DNA from: Monoglobus sp964442605
Lineage (GTDB): Bacteria > Bacillota > Clostridia > Monoglobales > Monoglobaceae
Direction: 5' to 3'
Assembly (NCBI GenBank): GCA_964442605.1
Contig: CAYTZR010000004.1
Coordinates: 5,349-69,348, forward strand
Length of the DNA stretch: 64,000 nt
A program made the translations under genes and the position numbers. The notes beneath the pieces are model-generated. The model made no database searches. It saw nothing but the letters and a program-made list of their open reading frames with translations, and was not told the origin of the DNA. Positions 48,453-57,487 of the stretch are shown piece by piece. Within the stretch, counting starts at the first letter, position 1. Each line of letters starts with the position of its first letter.

Positions 48453-50093
48453 ATGAACAAAAATCATGAGCTTGCCGAGCTGCTCTTTGGTCACATAACA
48501 AAGCAGCCGGAATATTATGAAGAAAAATACCCTAAGCGCAATCTGCCGGAGGGAACTCCGGTTACCCGTATAGGTCCCAGCCCCACAGGCTTTGTGCACT
48601 TGGGAAATTTATATAACGCTATTATCGGGGAAAGGCTCGCGCACCAAAACGGCGGAACATTCTTTTTAAGAGTCGAGGACACAGACGCGAAACGTGAAGT
48701 GGAGGGCGCGGTTGAACTTGTTATATCCGCTATGGATTTTTTCGGAATTCACTTTGACGAGGGAGCGACCGCAAACGGAGACATGGGCGAATACGGACCG
48801 TACCGTCAGCGTCTCAGAAAAGAGATATATCAGTGCTTTGCCAAAAAATTGGTTGAAATGGGTCTTGCGTATCCGTGCTTCTGCTCTGAGAGCGATCTTG
48901 CCGAAATGCGTGAAAAGCAGATTGCGGACAAGCTGAACTTCGGCTACTACGGAAAGTGGGCAAGGTGCCGCGATTTATCCGTAGATGAAGTAAGGCAAAA
49001 AATTGAAAACGGCGAGGAGTACGTTTTGCGCTTCCGTTCACACGGCGATGAAAACAACCATATAGAGGTCTTTGACGGTATACGCGGCGCTCTTAATGTG
49101 TCTGAAAATTACCAGGATTTTGTCCTGCTTAAGTCTGACGGAATACCAACGTACCACTTTGCTCATGTTATAGATGACCACCTTATGCGCACAACCCATG
49201 TTGTACGCGGTGAGGAATGGCTGTCAACACTGCCGATACACGTGCAGCTGTTTGACGCGCTGGGCTTTGAGAGACCCATCTATTGCCACACTGCCGTACT
49301 TATGAAGATGGACGGCGGTACCAAACGCAAGCTTTCTAAGAGAAAGGATCCCGAGCTGGGGCTTGACTACTACAGGTCTGAAGGCTACGTTCCGAGAGCG
49401 GTTTGGGAATACCTGCTGACGGTACTTAATTCCAACTTTGAGGAATGGAGAGCAGAAAACCCGAACGCCACGATTGATGAATTTAAATTCACACTTGAAA
49501 AGATGAGCAACTCGGGCGCACTCTTTGATTTGATGAAGCTTGAGGACGTAAGCCGCGAGGTTTTGCTTAGAACCGCGGCGCATGACATATATGATGAATT
49601 TTCCGAATGGCTTAAGAGGTATGACCCCGAGTTTTATAAAGTATTCACCCGCGACCGTGAATATTCCGAAAGAATACTCGATGTTGGCAGAAGCGGGAAC
49701 AGACCGAGAAAGGATTTGACCTCATGGAAGCAGGCGCGGCGGTTCCTGTCATTCTATTTTCCCGAAACATTTGCCATCGAGGACGAATTTCCCGAAAGAG
49801 TTTCCGCTGAGGACAGAAAAGAAATCTTTAAGCGTTACCTCGACGCCTTTGACATAAACGATGACAGCTCGCAGTGGTTCCAAAAAATAAGGGATATAAC
49901 AGACGCGCTTGGTTACGCGGTAAAACCAAAGGATTTTAAAAAGAACCCGGATATGTATAAGGGCAGCGTCAGCGATGTAAGCGCGGTTATCCGCGTAGCC
50001 CTAACCGGTAGAACCAACTCGCCCGACCTTTGGGAAATTTGCCAAATAATAGGCGAAAACGAGATGAGAGCAAGAATTAACCGTGCAATATAG
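48453..50093 (+). CDS. gltX: Glutamate--tRNA ligase
   Basis: A 546-residue class I synthetase. RIGPSPTGFVHLGNLYNAI carries the HIGH-type motif (HLGN), LRVEDTDAKREVEG follows, and KRKLSKRKDPELGLDYY carries the KMSKS-type loop. CFCSESDLAEM and the later ARCRD replace the zinc region. The protein is longer than the usual 480-500 residues. GAGGAG precedes the ATG. The next gene, also a synthetase, begins 26 bases after the stop, so the two are probably co-transcribed. Confidence 0.9.
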   Translation: MNKNHELAELLFGHITKQPEYYEEKYPKRNLPEGTPVTRIGPSPTGFVHLGNLYNAIIGERLAHQNGGTFFLRVEDTDAKREVEGAVELVISAMDFFGIHFDEGATANGDMGEYGPYRQRLRKEIYQCFAKKLVEMGLAYPCFCSESDLAEMREKQIADKLNFGYYGKWARCRDLSVDEVRQKIENGEEYVLRFRSHGDENNHIEVFDGIRGALNVSENYQDFVLLKSDGIPTYHFAHVIDDHLMRTTHVVRGEEWLSTLPIHVQLFDALGFERPIYCHTAVLMKMDGGTKRKLSKRKDPELGLDYYRSEGYVPRAVWEYLLTVLNSNFEEWRAENPNATIDEFKFTLEKMSNSGALFDLMKLEDVSREVLLRTAAHDIYDEFSEWLKRYDPEFYKVFTRDREYSERILDVGRSGNRPRKDLTSWKQARRFLSFYFPETFAIEDEFPERVSAEDRKEIFKRYLDAFDINDDSSQWFQKIRDITDALGYAVKPKDFKKNPDMYKGSVSDVSAVIRVALTGRTNSPDLWEICQIIGENEMRARINRAI

Positions 50094-50119
50094 CTGCATG
50101 ACATATTGAGGGGGATAAT

Positions 50120-52147
50120 ATGGGTAAAAATAAGGACAATCAGAATAATATGCAATACAGACCTAAGAAAGTCAGCGTTTTTGATATTCCCAGACCGACT
50201 TTTCCGGAGCGTGCGGTCATAACCGGTGGTATGCCATACGGCAACAAGGAGCTTCACTTTGGACATGTGGGCGGAGTTTTTGTACAGGCGGACTGCCTGG
50301 CAAGATTTCTGCGTGACAGGATAGGCGATGAAAACGTTATTTTCGTTTCAGGTACCGACTGCTACGGCTCTCCAATTGTCGAAAGCTACCGCAAGCTTGT
50401 TGAAAGCGGTGAATTTGACGGTTCGATTGAGGACTTTGTGCGCCGTAATCATGAAAGCCAGAAAGAAACCCTTGGCAGGTACGATATAAGCCTGAATATT
50501 TTTGCCGCCTCCGGTCTTGACGAGGCAAAGGATATACACGCCGAAGTCAGCCGTGAACTGATGGAGGATTGGTACAGGAACGGACACCTTAAAAAAATGG
50601 TAACCTCTCAGTTCTATGACGCGAAGGCCGGTCAATTTCTTAACGGACGTCAGGTTGTCGGCAAATGTCCGGTTGACAAGTGCCAGAGCGACAAAGCGTA
50701 TGCGGACGAATGTTCGCTGGGTCATCAGTATATGCCGGCGGATCTGATAAATCCCAAAAGCACCCTTACGGGTGAAACGCCCGAAATGCGCGATGTTACC
50801 AACTGGTATATTGATCTTACGAGATTTTCCGATCTGATGCGTGAATATGTGGACTCTCTGCCGGAAAAAGGCAACTCAAGACCGCTGGTATACAACACCA
50901 TAAAGGAGTTTATGCTCCCGCCGATGATTTACATTAAAAACGATTTTTTTGAGGATTACGAGGCTCTTAAACCACAGTTATCCGAGCACAAGCTGTCTCG
51001 AGAGGACAACAAAACGTCGTTTGCGATAGAATTCAAAAGCCTTGACGACAGAGATAAAGCGAAGGATGTTTTAAACCAAAACGGAATACGCTTCCGCACC
51101 GGCAAGACTCTGGTTCCGTTCAGACTTACAGGAAATATAGAATGGGGCGTTCCCGCTCCCGTGCTGGACGGCGAGGAAGGACTAACTATCTGGGTTTGGC
51201 CCGAATCGCTCTGGGCGCCAATATCATTTACCAAAACGTACTTAAAGCGGAAAGGCAAGCCTGATGATGAATGGAAAAAATACTGGCTCAGCGAAAATTC
51301 CGAGGTGTTCCAATTTATCGGTCAGGATAATATTTACTTTTACGGAATAGCGGAAATGGCGATGTTTATGGCGCTTCAGGGGAAGGACAATCTTACGGTA
51401 CACCCTAAGGACGGTCAAATGACACTGCCGACGCTTGTCGCCAACAACCACATACTGTTTCTAAACAAAAAAGCAAGCAGCAGCGGAGCCGTTAAGCCGC
51501 CCATGGCGGATGAGCTTTTGGACTACTACACAGCCGAACAGCTTAGGGCGCATTTTCTGGGATTGGGTCTGAGTCTTAAAAGCGTAAGCTTCCAACCAAA
51601 GCCTCTTAACCCGACCGCCGGAGAAAAGGATGCCGATCCCGTGGAACGAGAGGGTAAAATGCTGTCTAACGTATTCAACCGCGTGGCGCGTTCCTGCTTT
51701 TATACTATACAAAAGTACGGGGAGGCTATTATGCCTAAGGGTGAAGTGTCGGAGGATGTTAAGCATGCCGCCGATGAGACAATATTAAAATATGAGCATG
51801 CAATGTACAAATTTGAGTTCCACACGGTAATGAATTTGATGGACACATATATCCGCGACGCCAACAAGTTCTGGGCAAAGAATATCAAGGATGCCGAGAA
51901 CGATGATGAAAAACGAAATCAGGTACTGGTTGATACACTTCATATGGTTAAAACCGCGATGGTTCTTATGCACCCGATTGCTCCGAAAGGTACCGAGCTT
52001 TTAAGAGAGTATCTTAACCTTGACAAGAGCATATGGAGCTGGGACAATATATTTAAAACTCTCACTGAATATCTTGAAAGCGAGACCGGTAACCATCCCA
52101 TAAAGTTCCTGGAGCCGCGCTTTGACTTTTTCCCAATGAAAGTCTAA
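50120..52147 (+). CDS. Divergent methionyl-tRNA synthetase-like class I tRNA ligase
   Basis: A 675-residue class I synthetase. ITGGMPYGNKELHFGHVGG carries the HIGH motif (HFGH), followed by VSGTDCYGSPI, where standard MetRS has SGTDEHG. A zinc-type region CPVDKCQSD...CSLGH is near residue 190. The signature loop reads NKKASSSGAVKPP, that is KASSS in place of KMSKS, so the second lysine is lost. There is an insertion near residues 275-340 and no C-terminal tRNA-binding domain. It may be a working MetRS with altered motifs, or a paralogue with another job. Confidence 0.75.
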   Translation: MGKNKDNQNNMQYRPKKVSVFDIPRPTFPERAVITGGMPYGNKELHFGHVGGVFVQADCLARFLRDRIGDENVIFVSGTDCYGSPIVESYRKLVESGEFDGSIEDFVRRNHESQKETLGRYDISLNIFAASGLDEAKDIHAEVSRELMEDWYRNGHLKKMVTSQFYDAKAGQFLNGRQVVGKCPVDKCQSDKAYADECSLGHQYMPADLINPKSTLTGETPEMRDVTNWYIDLTRFSDLMREYVDSLPEKGNSRPLVYNTIKEFMLPPMIYIKNDFFEDYEALKPQLSEHKLSREDNKTSFAIEFKSLDDRDKAKDVLNQNGIRFRTGKTLVPFRLTGNIEWGVPAPVLDGEEGLTIWVWPESLWAPISFTKTYLKRKGKPDDEWKKYWLSENSEVFQFIGQDNIYFYGIAEMAMFMALQGKDNLTVHPKDGQMTLPTLVANNHILFLNKKASSSGAVKPPMADELLDYYTAEQLRAHFLGLGLSLKSVSFQPKPLNPTAGEKDADPVEREGKMLSNVFNRVARSCFYTIQKYGEAIMPKGEVSEDVKHAADETILKYEHAMYKFEFHTVMNLMDTYIRDANKFWAKNIKDAENDDEKRNQVLVDTLHMVKTAMVLMHPIAPKGTELLREYLNLDKSIWSWDNIFKTLTEYLESETGNHPIKFLEPRFDFFPMKV

Positions 52148-52170
52148 AGCTTAATACTTTAAGAAAACAA

Positions 52171-52210
52171 AACCGTCTGCGGATCCCCGCCGGACGGTTT
52201 TTATTTTATT
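52171..52210. terminator. Terminator after the MetRS-like gene
   Basis: AACCGTC (52171-52177) pairs with GACGGTT (52193-52199) with further inner pairs, then TTTATTTTATT. T-rich sequence on the other strand lets it serve the converging aminotransferase gene too. Confidence 0.75.
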
Positions 52211-52247
52211 TATTTATTTTATTTATCTTATTTTATCTTATTTTATC
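52203..52247. repeat. 10-bp tandem repeat containing the aminotransferase stop codon
   Basis: TTATTTTATC units at 52228 and 52238, preceded by degenerate TTTATTTA units. The stop codon (52243-52245) is inside the second unit. Confidence 0.8.
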
Positions 52248-53418
52248 TTACTTCTCTTAAAAATGCCTCCATACGATTCAGCGCCTCATTAATATTCTTG
52301 ATTGAATAGGCATATGAGCACCGTATAAAGCCCTCTCCGCTTTCTCCGAAAGCGTTTCCGGGAACAACAGCCAGCTTTTTGCTGTAAAGCAGCTCCTCGC
52401 AAAATTTGTTTGAGTCCATACCTGTGCTTTTTATGCATGGAAAGCAGTAAAACGCTCCCTTTGGTTCAAAGCAGTCGAGTCCCATAGCGTTAAAGCCGCT
52501 CACGATTACCTGTCTGCGGTAGTTATAATCATTGCGCATATCCTCGATATCCGCATCGCCGTTTTTGAGCGCCTCTATGGCCGCATACTGCGCGGTCGTC
52601 GGGGCAGACATTATCGCGTACTGGTGCACCTTTGTCATTGCCTTTATAATCGCGGGGTGTCCCACAGCGTAGCCCAATCTCCAGCCGGTCATCGCATAAG
52701 CCTTTGAAAACCCGCTGACAATCATAGTTCTCTCATACATTCCGTCAAGCTCAGCAATCGAAACATGACGCTCTTTATCATAAGTAAGCTCCGCATAAAT
52801 TTCATCGGACAGCACCATTATATCGGTACCTCTTAAAACCTCCGCAATTCCCTCAAGATCGGCTTTAGTCATTACCGCGCCTGTCGGGTTATTCGGAAAC
52901 GGAAGTATAATCGCTTTGGTTTTCGGCGTAATGGCGCTTTTCAATTCATCAGGTGTCAGCCTAAAATCATCCTCTGCCTTTGTTTCAAGCACAACAGGAA
53001 CACCTCCCGCCAGCGCAACAAGAGGCTTATAGCAAACAAAGCTGGGTTCGCACACAAGTACCTCATCTCCCGGTTCAATCACGGAACGCAAAAACAAGTC
53101 GATCGCCTCGCTTCCTCCGACGGTTACCAAGACTTGACTCAGCGAATCATATTTCAGGCTAAAACGGCGGTTCATATAATTGCTTATCTCGTATCGAAGC
53201 TCTTTCAGTCCGGCATTTGAGGTATAGTGTGTGTGTCCCTTTTCAAGGGAGTATATGCCTACATCCCTGATATGCCACGGCGTGACAAAATCAGGCTCGC
53301 CCACACCGAGAGATATGCAATCATCCATCTCTGCGGCAATGTCAAAAAAACGTCTGATACCGGACGGCGGCATGGCTGAAACAGTCTTGTTTATCATACT
53401 TTCAGGATTAAAACTCAT
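52243..53418 (-). CDS. Class I/II pyridoxal phosphate aminotransferase
   Basis: A 391-residue aminotransferase. ISLGVGEPDFVTPWHIRD near the N-terminus, VTVGGSEAIDLFLRS, PFPNNPTGAV, VLSDEIYAELTYD and the lysine motif VSGFSKAYAMTGWRLGY near residue 235 place it with the AspC/PatA-type enzymes. The substrate pair is not readable from sequence. It overlaps the preceding Lrp-family gene by four bases (ATGA), so it is probably controlled by that regulator. Confidence 0.9.
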   Translation of the reverse strand: MSFNPESMINKTVSAMPPSGIRRFFDIAAEMDDCISLGVGEPDFVTPWHIRDVGIYSLEKGHTHYTSNAGLKELRYEISNYMNRRFSLKYDSLSQVLVTVGGSEAIDLFLRSVIEPGDEVLVCEPSFVCYKPLVALAGGVPVVLETKAEDDFRLTPDELKSAITPKTKAIILPFPNNPTGAVMTKADLEGIAEVLRGTDIMVLSDEIYAELTYDKERHVSIAELDGMYERTMIVSGFSKAYAMTGWRLGYAVGHPAIIKAMTKVHQYAIMSAPTTAQYAAIEALKNGDADIEDMRNDYNYRRQVIVSGFNAMGLDCFEPKGAFYCFPCIKSTGMDSNKFCEELLYSKKLAVVPGNAFGESGEGFIRCSYAYSIKNINEALNRMEAFLREVR

Positions 53419-53915
53419 AAGGATATTACCTCCCTGTCATCAACCGCTGTGTTTGAGCATATAACTCCGTCAAACTTATAACGCTTTAAGACAAAGTGAG
53501 TAGCGGTTCCCACAACGGACTCCATTGTAGCCAAGTGCTGTGAAATAAACAGAGAAATTTCTCTTATATTTGCGCCCTCAACCGTGATACCGAAATCATA
53601 GCTTCCACTCATCAGGTTTATCGCTTTTACCTCAGGATACTGATAAATCCGTTCAGCAATTCTGTCAAAGCCCTGATCTCTCTGCGGAGTAACCTTAAGC
53701 TCGATGTACGCGGTTACTGAGTTGGGACCCGATGCCTTATCCCAATTAACCTTTGCACCATAACCAAGTATTGTGCCATCCTTTTCAAGCTCGTCAATAA
53801 TCGCGGCGACCTCTTCCGGCGCGGAGCCAACCATTGTGGCTATTTGCTCAAGCGCCAATCTGCAATCATTGTGCAAAATACCAAGGATTTTGTCCTTAAT
53901 TGAATAATTAGACAT
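53415..53915 (-). CDS. Lrp/AsnC-family transcriptional regulator
   Basis: A 166-residue regulator. Residues 1-60 hold the helix-turn-helix (IKDKILGILHNDCRLALEQI, VAAIIDELEKDGTILGYGAK); residues about 70-150 are the RAM ligand-binding domain (VTAYIELKVTPQ, VKAINLMSGSYDFGITVEG). ATG at 53915 has GGAGGGA upstream. It is translated together with the aminotransferase, which suggests amino acid sensing linked to that enzyme. Confidence 0.9.
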   Translation of the reverse strand: MSNYSIKDKILGILHNDCRLALEQIATMVGSAPEEVAAIIDELEKDGTILGYGAKVNWDKASGPNSVTAYIELKVTPQRDQGFDRIAERIYQYPEVKAINLMSGSYDFGITVEGANIREISLFISQHLATMESVVGTATHFVLKRYKFDGVICSNTAVDDREVISL

Positions 53916-53974
53916 ATACAGTCCCTCCAAATCAGAATATAAAAAATTAGAATATAATTTGAATATAATAAGTA

Positions 53975-54003
53975 ATGATACCATTTTTAATCCGAAACGT
54001 CAA
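53975..54003 (-). promoter_or_regulatory. Promoter of the Lrp-aminotransferase pair
   Basis: On the minus strand TTGACG (54003-53998), 17-base spacer, TATCAT (53980-53975). Confidence 0.75.
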
Positions 54004-54013
54004 GTGTTTATAC

Positions 54014-54038
54014 AAAAAAAGAACCGCCGAAGCGGTTC
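54014..54038 (-). terminator. Terminator of the G5/3D gene
   Basis: On the minus strand GAACCGC, loop TTCG, GCGGTTC (54038-54021), then seven T (54020-54014). A textbook intrinsic terminator. Confidence 0.92.
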
Positions 54039-54047
54039 ATTTTAAAA

Positions 54048-55082
54048 CTAATCCAAGAAGTAAATATATACGTTGCGTCTGCCGAACTGCTGGCACTCGC
54101 TCTTTGACCAGTAGAAGAGGTCAACCCTATTGCCTTTGATTGCGCCGCCGCAGTCACCCGCGATTGCGTAACCGTAAACATACTGTCCGTCGCATGACTC
54201 AATATACATTCTTGTTCCGTAAGGTATAACCGTGGGGTCAACCGCGATAACGCCATAGCCCATCTGCATACCTGTTGATGTAACACCTGCCCACGGTCCG
54301 TTGTCCTCCGCCGACGAATCATACGCTGTCGCCTGGAACACGCTGACTTTTGAGTAGTTAGTCGGCTTTGATGCCGGAATTTTGCCGACTTCAAATTCCT
54401 CCTGCGGTGAGTATTCAATAATCTCATCTACAGGCTCCGCAAGTACATACTCGCTTGATCTCTCTCTTGAAACCTCAGCGCCGTCGTTGTAGTAGACCTT
54501 ATAGGTAATTTCCTTAACACCCTCAACGCCGTTTTGTGTAACAACTCTTTCTCCGGGAGCCAGAGATGTATTTTCAACCTCTATTGTATTATACGGTATA
54601 TCCTCACTTACCACAACTACCTGATTATAATCCTGTGTTATGATGATTTCATCTCCCGCTTCAACAGCGTCTGTCATTCTGGGAGTGACCTCATCCTCCG
54701 CCGCCTCGATGCCGACATCAGCTAAAATGTCCGAAACCAGCTTTTTGGTTGTGTTGTACTGAGTAGTTACACCGTTAAATGTAATGTTTACGGGCATCGC
54801 TCTGTATATTTCAATAACAGAGTCCTTTGTAACCCTTTCGTTTAATGCCAAATTTGTTTCATCGCCCTCGTTAAGAACTATGCCTTGACCTTCAAGAACA
54901 GCCTCAACACTGGCGCCGTTTGTCTTAACAGTTATTGGAGTATTTTCCGAGTCGCAAATCGTAACAGTACTCGGAGTTGCGTATGCAAAGCCGCATCCGG
55001 TTGCCACAATGGCGGAAGAAAGCGCTATCGCAATACCTTTTTGGGCTGATAAGTTAATTTTTCTCATCAGTCTTGTAAACAT
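54048..55082 (-). CDS. Secreted cell wall protein with DUF348, G5 and 3D domains
   Basis: A 344-residue exported protein of the YabE/YocH kind. A basic start and hydrophobic stretch (GIAIALSSAIVATGCGFAYA) form the signal. Two DUF348 repeats (residues about 38-150), a G5 domain (about 155-230, with EYVLAEPVDEIIEY) and a C-terminal 3D domain (about 245-344) follow. The 3D aspartates are seen in VIAVDPTVIPYGTRMYIES, IAGDCGGAIKGNRVDLF. 3D domains are lytic transglycosylase-like and act on peptidoglycan. ATG at 55082 has GAGGTG upstream. WalR-type boxes stand above its promoter. Confidence 0.9.
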   Translation of the reverse strand: MFTRLMRKINLSAQKGIAIALSSAIVATGCGFAYATPSTVTICDSENTPITVKTNGASVEAVLEGQGIVLNEGDETNLALNERVTKDSVIEIYRAMPVNITFNGVTTQYNTTKKLVSDILADVGIEAAEDEVTPRMTDAVEAGDEIIITQDYNQVVVVSEDIPYNTIEVENTSLAPGERVVTQNGVEGVKEITYKVYYNDGAEVSRERSSEYVLAEPVDEIIEYSPQEEFEVGKIPASKPTNYSKVSVFQATAYDSSAEDNGPWAGVTSTGMQMGYGVIAVDPTVIPYGTRMYIESCDGQYVYGYAIAGDCGGAIKGNRVDLFYWSKSECQQFGRRNVYIYFLD

Positions 55083-55358
55083 CAAATCACCTCGAAATAT
55101 TTTTTTGACTGAAAAAATCAGTCTGCCTCTCTGTTACGCGTGTTATTATATAATCTTTCCAAAAATCAGTCAAACTGCCGAAAATGCCTCACCGCCTTTA
55201 AAATCGCCTCAATCATAATATCGGCGCAAAATAAATACTTTTCTCTTTATTTTAAATGTTTTCTTCATTTTTCTCTTATTTTTAAAAAATTTTTTCGCGC
55301 CAAAAACAAATTTGGTTATTGTGCTCAAACCGTTTTTCTGCTATACTTATTTTATGGC

Positions 55359-55364
55359 ATTATA
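55359..55364 (-). promoter_or_regulatory. -10 box of the G5/3D gene without a consensus -35
   Basis: TATAAT on the minus strand (55364-55359). The bases 17 upstream read GTTTTT-like, far from TTGACA, as expected for a promoter that needs an activator. Confidence 0.55.
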
Positions 55365-55400
55365 TCATGATTTTTGTGCGAAAAAACTTATTTTTTGCCT

Positions 55401-55428
55401 TGTAACAAAAATGTAATATAAATGTAAC
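55401..55428. promoter_or_regulatory. WalR-type direct repeat, three half sites
   Basis: TGTAAC (55401-55406), TGTAAT (55412-55417) and TGTAAC (55423-55428) are separated by exactly five bases, matching the WalR consensus TGTWAH-N5-TGTWAH. They lie about 50-75 bases above the predicted start of the G5/3D transcript. A further TGTAAC occurs inverted at 55494-55489. Confidence 0.65.
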
Positions 55429-55499
55429 ATTAATAAAACAAAGTCTGAAAAACGGCTGTAATGCCCGAATTTACGTTGTTTCTAATTTGTTACATTTAT
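55418..55499. repeat. 12-bp inverted repeat in the G5/3D-trmN6 gap
   Basis: ATAAATGTAACA (55418-55429) recurs inverted as TGTTACATTTAT (55488-55499). It includes one WalR half site. The remainder of 55083-55635 is AT-rich without a gene; a plus-strand TTGTGC-17-TATACT near 55318-55346 is a possible trmN6 promoter with a long leader. Confidence 0.7.
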
Positions 55500-55635
55500 G
55501 AAATACACATTGTTTTTGTTAAATTTGCATAAATTTTTTTAAAATTCTTGGTAATCTTTCAAAATATGAATTTTTTATGAACAAAAACAAGTGATTATGA
55601 ATAAATTATTAATTCAAATTAAGGATATAAGTATT

Positions 55636-56403
55636 ATGAACCGTAAATTTATCAAACAAAATGAAAGAATTGACGATTTGAATTTAAACAATTTAAGACT
55701 CATACAAAATCCAAATCAGTTCTGCTTTGGGGTGGATGCCGTGCTTTTGGCTGACTTTGCCGCAAAGGGCATAAAAAAAGACGCCGAAGTAATGGATATG
55801 TGCTCCGGAAACGGCGTAATCGCGATATTGCTTACTCATAAGTCGAGTGCAAGACACATTGTAGGGCTGGAAATTCAAGAAGCGGCGGCTGAGATGGCGG
55901 CTCGTTCCGTAAAGCTGAATAACCTTGAGGACAAGATTGAAATAGTATGCGGTGACCTGAAGGAGGCAGCGGATAAGTTTGGAAAAAGCGTTTTTAACAA
56001 TATAGTGTGTAATCCGCCCTACAAAGAGTACGGCGGCGGTCTTATAAACGAAAACAAAGCCTCCGCAATAGCGAGGCATGAGATTATGTGCAGCGCGGAG
56101 GATGTTATTGCCTCGGCTGAACACCTGCTGACTCCTGGAGGCAAGCTTGCCATGATACACAGACCCGAGAGACTTGTTGATTTAATCATATTAATGAAGA
56201 AACACAAAATTGAACCGAAGCGTCTGCGCTTCGTACATCCGTCATATCAAAAGACGGCTTCTATGATATTAATAGAAGGAAGCTACTGCGGCAGACCCAA
56301 GCTTTTGCTTGAACCGCCTCTTTATATTTATGAACCGGGAAGTACCGACTATACCGACGAAATCAACGCAATCTATGAACGCGAAGGAGATAACCATGAG
56401 TAA
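55636..56403 (+). CDS. TrmN6/YfiC-like tRNA1(Val) adenine-37-N6 methyltransferase
   Basis: A 255-residue SAM-dependent methyltransferase. It opens with NLRLIQNPNQFCFGVDAVLLADF, quoted here as FCFGVDAVLLADF, then EVMDMCSGNGVIAILL (SAM loop) near residue 50 and the amino-methylase motif NIVCNPPYKEYG near residue 125. These are the marks of the TrmN6 group. I choose ATG at 55636 (MNRKFIKQNERID) with AAGGAT upstream over the GTG at 55591, which lacks a ribosome site. It overlaps rsmI by eight bases, a pairing common in Firmicutes. Confidence 0.85.
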   Translation: MNRKFIKQNERIDDLNLNNLRLIQNPNQFCFGVDAVLLADFAAKGIKKDAEVMDMCSGNGVIAILLTHKSSARHIVGLEIQEAAAEMAARSVKLNNLEDKIEIVCGDLKEAADKFGKSVFNNIVCNPPYKEYGGGLINENKASAIARHEIMCSAEDVIASAEHLLTPGGKLAMIHRPERLVDLIILMKKHKIEPKRLRFVHPSYQKTASMILIEGSYCGRPKLLLEPPLYIYEPGSTDYTDEINAIYEREGDNHE

Positions 56404-57292
56404 TACGGATGTGAACCCGAATACAAACCAAGCGGAAAGCCCCGCAGGGAAGCTTTATCTCTGTCCCACACCAATCGGGAATTTGGGCGATATAACGGAA
56501 AGAACCGTTGAAACCCTGAAAAACGCGGATTTAATCGCCGCGGAGGATACACGGGTAAGCATGAAGCTGCTTAATCACCTTGAGATAAAAAAGCCTATTA
56601 CAAGCTATTATGAGCACAATAAAAAGGAAAAGGGCGGATACCTGATAGAGAAGCTTCTTGGCGGTGCGCGTGTTGCTCTTGTGACCGATGCCGGAATGCC
56701 CGGGATTTCCGATCCGGGCGAGGATTTGGTGAAGCTGTGTATTGAAAATCAAATCCCTGTTGAGGCTTTGCCGGGAGCCTGCGCCTTTGCCACAGCGCTT
56801 ATCGCATCGGGTCTGCCGACCGGACGTTTCACCTTTGAGGGGTTTTTGTCCGTAAACAAAAAAAGCCGACGCGAGCATCTTTCCGCGCTGAAAGACGAGC
56901 AGCGCACCATGATATTTTACGAGGCTCCGCATAAATTGATTTACACTCTAAACGATATGGCTGCTATTTTCGGCGGCAGCAGGAAAATCGTACTTGCCAG
57001 AGAACTGACAAAAAGATATGAGGAATATATACGCACCACGTTGAGCGGTGCAATCGAACACTTTTCTCAAAATTCTCCGAAAGGTGAGTTTGTGTTGATT
57101 TTACATGGTTCAGACGGCGGAAGATGCGAAAAAGAAAATGTTACGTCAGATATAACAGCTCTGATTTCAAGCTGCATCAGCGAGGGAATAAAAGGGAAAT
57201 CAATAGCAAAAATTGCCTCCAAAAGCTTTGGCATATCCAAAAATGAGGCATATGATCTGTACTTGAAAATAAACGAGGGGAACAAGAGTTAA
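56396..57292 (+). CDS. rsmI: 16S rRNA (cytidine-1402-2'-O)-methyltransferase
   Basis: A 298-residue tetrapyrrole-methylase fold enzyme. GKLYLCPTPIGNLGDITERT near residue 17, IAAEDTRVSMKLLNHL, ALVTDAGMPGISDPGEDLV near residue 90, ALPGACAFATALIASGLP and FYEAPHKLIYTL are family marks. ATG at 56396 has GAAGGAG upstream inside trmN6. Its target nucleotide is shared with RsmH. The stop codon (57290-57292) lies at the edge of a 34-bp repeat that recurs at 58887. Confidence 0.94.
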   Translation: MSNTDVNPNTNQAESPAGKLYLCPTPIGNLGDITERTVETLKNADLIAAEDTRVSMKLLNHLEIKKPITSYYEHNKKEKGGYLIEKLLGGARVALVTDAGMPGISDPGEDLVKLCIENQIPVEALPGACAFATALIASGLPTGRFTFEGFLSVNKKSRREHLSALKDEQRTMIFYEAPHKLIYTLNDMAAIFGGSRKIVLARELTKRYEEYIRTTLSGAIEHFSQNSPKGEFVLILHGSDGGRCEKENVTSDITALISSCISEGIKGKSIAKIASKSFGISKNEAYDLYLKINEGNKS

Positions 57293-57322
57293 TTATTTTT
57301 ATCTTTCTCATAATAACTTCCT
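57289..57322. repeat. 34-bp direct repeat, copy 1 (at the rsmI stop)
   Basis: It matches 58887-58920 at 32 of 34 positions. Read on the minus strand it is a ribosome site plus start codon (MRKIKIIN), a vestigial copy of the start of the DUF6273 gene. Confidence 0.85.
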
Positions 57323-57357
57323 CTTTGCTATTTAACTGTTTTCCCAAAGCTTGCGCA

Positions 57358-57394
57358 CCCGCCGAGAGGTTTATTCTCCCGGCGGGTATGTTTT
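57358..57394 (+). terminator. Terminator of rsmI
   Basis: CCCGCCGAGAG (57358-57368) pairs with CTCCCGGCGGG (57376-57386) with one mismatch, followed by TATGTTTT. Confidence 0.72.
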
Positions 57395-57487
57395 AATTGG
57401 GAAGATTATTTATTTTTAAATTCACCTATATTATTAACACTTTTCAAATTTTTGTCACCAAATATTTTTGCTCCGGTTAACATAAAT

